NCBI GenBank assembly: GCA_964478735.1
Contig: CAYZJB010000010.1
Coordinates: forward strand, 1 to 64,000
Reading direction: 5' to 3'
Source of the DNA: CAYZJB01 sp964478735
GTDB taxonomy: Bacteria > CLD3 > SB21
Length of the DNA stretch: 64,000 bases
Part shown: positions 62,026 through 64,000 of the stretch, piece after piece
Layout: every line of letters begins with the position of its first letter
How positions within the stretch are numbered: position 1 is the first letter of the stretch
The notes under the pieces: generated by a model
The model's database searches: none
What the model saw: only the letters and a program-made list of their open reading frames with translations
What the model was told of the DNA's origin: nothing
Translations under genes and position numbers: made by a program

Positions 62026-62502
62026 ATGGCCCTTTCTTCGTGCGTCGATTTGTTTTTCAGGTCGTTTCAGAGTCGGGATTACCGATCGATGGCGAAATGC
62101 TATCATAGCGATGCCGTTTTTCAAGACGAAGTGTTTGATCTTCGAGGCAGGGAAATTGCCGCTATGTGGCACATGCTCTGTGAGCGAGGACGAGACCTTA
62201 AGGTGACGTACCACATTCTCGATACCGTGGACTCAGACGTTCACGTCGTTTGGAAGGCAACCTATACCTTCTCAGCGACCGGGAAAAAAGTGGAAAACCA
62301 TATTCGCTCGGAATTCGTAATGAACGACGGTAAGATCAAAGCGCATCGGGACCGCTTTGACATGTGGCGATGGTGCCGCCAGGCGCTCGGCTGGCGAGGG
62401 ATATTATTTGGATGGATTCCCGTTGTTCAATCGGGCATACGAAAGAAGGCCCGTGCTTCACTCGACGGTTTCTTACAGTCGCACCCCGAATACACGAAGT
62501 AA
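62026..62502 (+). CDS. NTF2-like / SnoaL-type protein
   Basis: A 158-residue small cone-shaped-fold protein: CVDLFFRSFQSRDYRSMAKC then YHSDAVFQDEVFDLRGREIA and VENHIRSEFVMNDGKIKAHR are the classic NTF2/SnoaL pattern (helix followed by curved sheet). Such proteins bind or isomerise small hydrophobic molecules; no assignment is possible here. It starts 22 bases after the tRNA terminator; I see no clear promoter of its own. Confidence 0.82.
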   Translation: MALSSCVDLFFRSFQSRDYRSMAKCYHSDAVFQDEVFDLRGREIAAMWHMLCERGRDLKVTYHILDTVDSDVHVVWKATYTFSATGKKVENHIRSEFVMNDGKIKAHRDRFDMWRWCRQALGWRGILFGWIPVVQSGIRKKARASLDGFLQSHPEYTK

Positions 62503-62521
62503 ACTTGTGTTTGAAAATGAA

Positions 62522-62542
62522 GCCGGGTATATTGGCCCGGTT
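62522..62542 (+). terminator. Weak hairpin between NTF2-like gene and pgi
   Basis: GCCGGG and CCCGGT-type arms form about eight pairs (one G-U) around a TATATTGG loop, followed by TTTCC rather than a real T run. Possibly a weak terminator. Confidence 0.35.
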
Positions 62543-62580
62543 TCCTGCCATCAGTTGACATCATACATCCCGGAGGTTTT

Positions 62581-63942
62581 ATGCAACGCTTAAGGCTCGA
62601 CTATACGTATGTCCTGGACTTCATACGCGAAAAGGACATCGCCAAAATTCAAAGTAAAGTCGACGACGTTCATAAAGTCATCGATGATCGCACCGGCATC
62701 GGAAGTGAGTTCCTAGGATGGCTCGATTTGCCTCACCGATTCTCGATTAAAGACCTGGAAGATATTGTCCGAACGGCGGAGGAAGTGCAGAAGAATTCTG
62801 ACATTTTTGTGGTGATTGGGATCGGAGGCTCCTACCTGGGAGCCCGAGCCGTGATCGACGCTCTGTCGCATTCCTTTCACGCCAGCCTCCCGCAAAAAAC
62901 GCCGCAAATCGTTTTTGCAGGCCATCATTTGAGCGGGCGTTATTTCGACGATTTCCGTGAACTGATCTCGAATAAACGGATTACCGTCAATGTCATTTCC
63001 AAGTCGGGTACCACGACCGAGCCCGCGCTGGCCCTTCGTTTTATTCGCAATCTCATGCTTGAGGTGATGGCGAGCGGTCAGGTCAAACAACGCATCATCG
63101 CAACGACGGATGAAAAAAAAGGAGCGCTTCGGAAGATGGCCGAAACCGAAGGGTTCAAAACGTACGTCATTCCGGATGATGTCGGCGGCCGGTATTCCGT
63201 GCTCACGCCGGTCGGACTCTTGCCGATCGCCGTGGCCGGTATCAACATCAATGAGTTGCTTCAGGGTGCCCGCGACATGGAGGAGCAACTGCGCTCGCCC
63301 AAACTCAATGAGAACCCGGCATACCTGTATGCCGTGATTCGCTATCTGATGTACTCGAACGGGAAGACGGCGGAATTGCTTGCCAATTTTGATCCATCGC
63401 TACATTATTTCTCCGAATGGTGGAAACAGCTGTATGGCGAGAGCGAGGGAAAAGACAACAAAAGCCTTTATCCGGCGTCAGTCGACTATACCACGGATCT
63501 GCATTCGATGGGTCAATGGGTACAACAGGGCTCGCGTAACATTTTTGAGACGTTTCTCTGGGTGGAGCGATCCGCTGCAAAGTCGGCCATTCCAAAATTG
63601 GAGGGTGACCCGGACGGATTCGATTTCCTGGAGGGCAAGACGTTCGATTTTGTGAACGAACGGGCGTATCAGGGAGTAACGCTGGCGCATCGCGACGGGC
63701 GGGTACCGAATATGTCTGTGCTCATTCCGGAATTGAACGCGTATTACATGGGACAGTTGATCTACTTCTTCGAAAAGGCCTGTGCCATGAGCGGTTACCT
63801 GCTTCGAGTTAATCCTTTTGATCAACCCGGCGTGGAAGCATATAAAACGAACATGTTTGCCCTTTTGGGAAAAAAAGGATTTGAGGAAAAATCCTCTGAA
63901 CTTTCCGAGTTGCTTCGCCGAATCGAAAGAAAAATTGTTTAA
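62581..63942 (+). CDS. pgi: Glucose-6-phosphate isomerase
   Basis: A 453-residue enzyme of the shorter Bacillus-type PGI group that interconverts glucose-6-phosphate and fructose-6-phosphate. VVIGIGGSYLGARAVIDALS and VISKSGTTTEPALALRF are the phosphosugar-binding SIS motifs; GGRYSVLTPVGLLPIAVAG is the PGI signature. Catalytic Glu and His lie in the C-terminal part (YASVDYTTDLHSMGQW-like region near residue 300). GGAGG at 62572 sets the start. The last 58 bases of the window after the stop hold no feature I can support. Confidence 0.96.
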   Translation: MQRLRLDYTYVLDFIREKDIAKIQSKVDDVHKVIDDRTGIGSEFLGWLDLPHRFSIKDLEDIVRTAEEVQKNSDIFVVIGIGGSYLGARAVIDALSHSFHASLPQKTPQIVFAGHHLSGRYFDDFRELISNKRITVNVISKSGTTTEPALALRFIRNLMLEVMASGQVKQRIIATTDEKKGALRKMAETEGFKTYVIPDDVGGRYSVLTPVGLLPIAVAGININELLQGARDMEEQLRSPKLNENPAYLYAVIRYLMYSNGKTAELLANFDPSLHYFSEWWKQLYGESEGKDNKSLYPASVDYTTDLHSMGQWVQQGSRNIFETFLWVERSAAKSAIPKLEGDPDGFDFLEGKTFDFVNERAYQGVTLAHRDGRVPNMSVLIPELNAYYMGQLIYFFEKACAMSGYLLRVNPFDQPGVEAYKTNMFALLGKKGFEEKSSELSELLRRIERKIV

Positions 63943-64000
63943 AAAAAGATAGCCCGACAATCGGACCACGGTGAAGTGGTGTCAGAATCCCTGTCATGAA

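Noticed and set aside
62713..63288. Open frame of 191 codons antisense to pgi
   Set aside because: Covers the conserved PGI SIS motifs in reverse and shows no protein-like hydrophobic pattern.
1..64000. CRISPR array, rRNA operon, IS element or prophage
   Set aside because: I saw no regularly spaced repeats, rRNA-like sequence, transposase gene or phage structural gene; the HTH tail at 2250-2336 is transposase-like only in its helix-turn-helix.

Overview
The window looks like chromosome from a bacterium of the FCB/Bacteroidota-related assemblage, GC content in the mid-fifties by eye. Supporting families are a PorV/PorQ-type outer-membrane protein, DUF2723 glycosyltransferase with TPRs, DUF4837 lipoprotein, DUF4301 protein, LptF/G-type permease, separate SecD and SecF, lysine 6-transaminase and several lipoproteins with a Lol-type ABC system. 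The phylum is inferred; candidate lineages such as KSB1, Calditrichota or Ignavibacteriota fit as well as Bacteroidota. A run of 100 N (16903-17002) and a probable internal-deletion gene suggest a draft or metagenome-derived assembly. I see no rRNA operon, CRISPR array, insertion sequence, prophage or integrase. No gene-free stretch exceeds 300 bases.

Layout. 29-7783 (minus): secreted metalloprotease, a large RsbW-like/HAMP/SpoIIE phosphatase ending in a helix-turn-helix module, a PorV-TPR protein and HflX. 7804-15401 (plus): a headless zinc-hook coiled-coil protein, two LolC/E-type permeases with a periplasmic protein between them and the LolD-type ATPase, a BatA-like protein and PyrR. 15454-17254: a MASE2-GAF histidine kinase broken by the assembly gap. 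17235-18029 (minus): thioredoxin with TPR-like tail. 18227-21458: secD, secF and a STAS protein behind a good sigma70-type promoter, closed by a terminator. 21547-30056: purA, gatB, a bifunctional-nuclease-type protein, an LptF/G permease, rlmB, an ExbB-ExbD-ExbD set and an unpartnered DNA methyltransferase. 30051-40440 (minus): STAS protein and helical partner, then a tightly packed envelope run (phosphatidyltransferase, DUF4837 lipoprotein, flippase-like protein, DUF2723 protein, RmlD, GT2) headed by dnaB and a receiver protein. 40678-46743 (plus): HEAT lipoprotein, UPF0182, degenerate receiver-DHp protein and TldD-like protease. 46770-58789: thioesterase, shortened cation antiporter, degenerate PTPS-family protein, two E1-alpha subunits flanking an M16 peptidase pair, DUF4301, phosphodiesterase lipoprotein, VOC protein, E1-beta, and small envelope proteins. 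58858-61845: aldehyde dehydrogenase and lysine 6-transaminase. Then tRNA-Pro(TGG) with its own promoter and terminator, an NTF2-like protein and pgi.

How it fits together. Much of the window concerns the envelope: lipoprotein sorting, Sec export, LPS-type transport, glycan assembly, TonB-type energisation and secreted proteases. A second theme is phosphorylation signalling: an anti-sigma-kinase/phosphatase fusion plus two STAS proteins (a likely partner-switching circuit), one full histidine kinase, and two receiver proteins carrying a dimerisation/histidine-phosphotransfer region without an ATPase domain. Genes are very tightly packed, with many 1-8 bp start/stop overlaps. The candidates I consider most novel are the headless zinc-hook protein at the head of the Lol operon, the HTH-tailed RsbW/RsbU fusion, the pseudo-receiver in the HEAT/UPF0182/TldD operon, and two families present in reduced or degenerate form (antiporter, PTPS).
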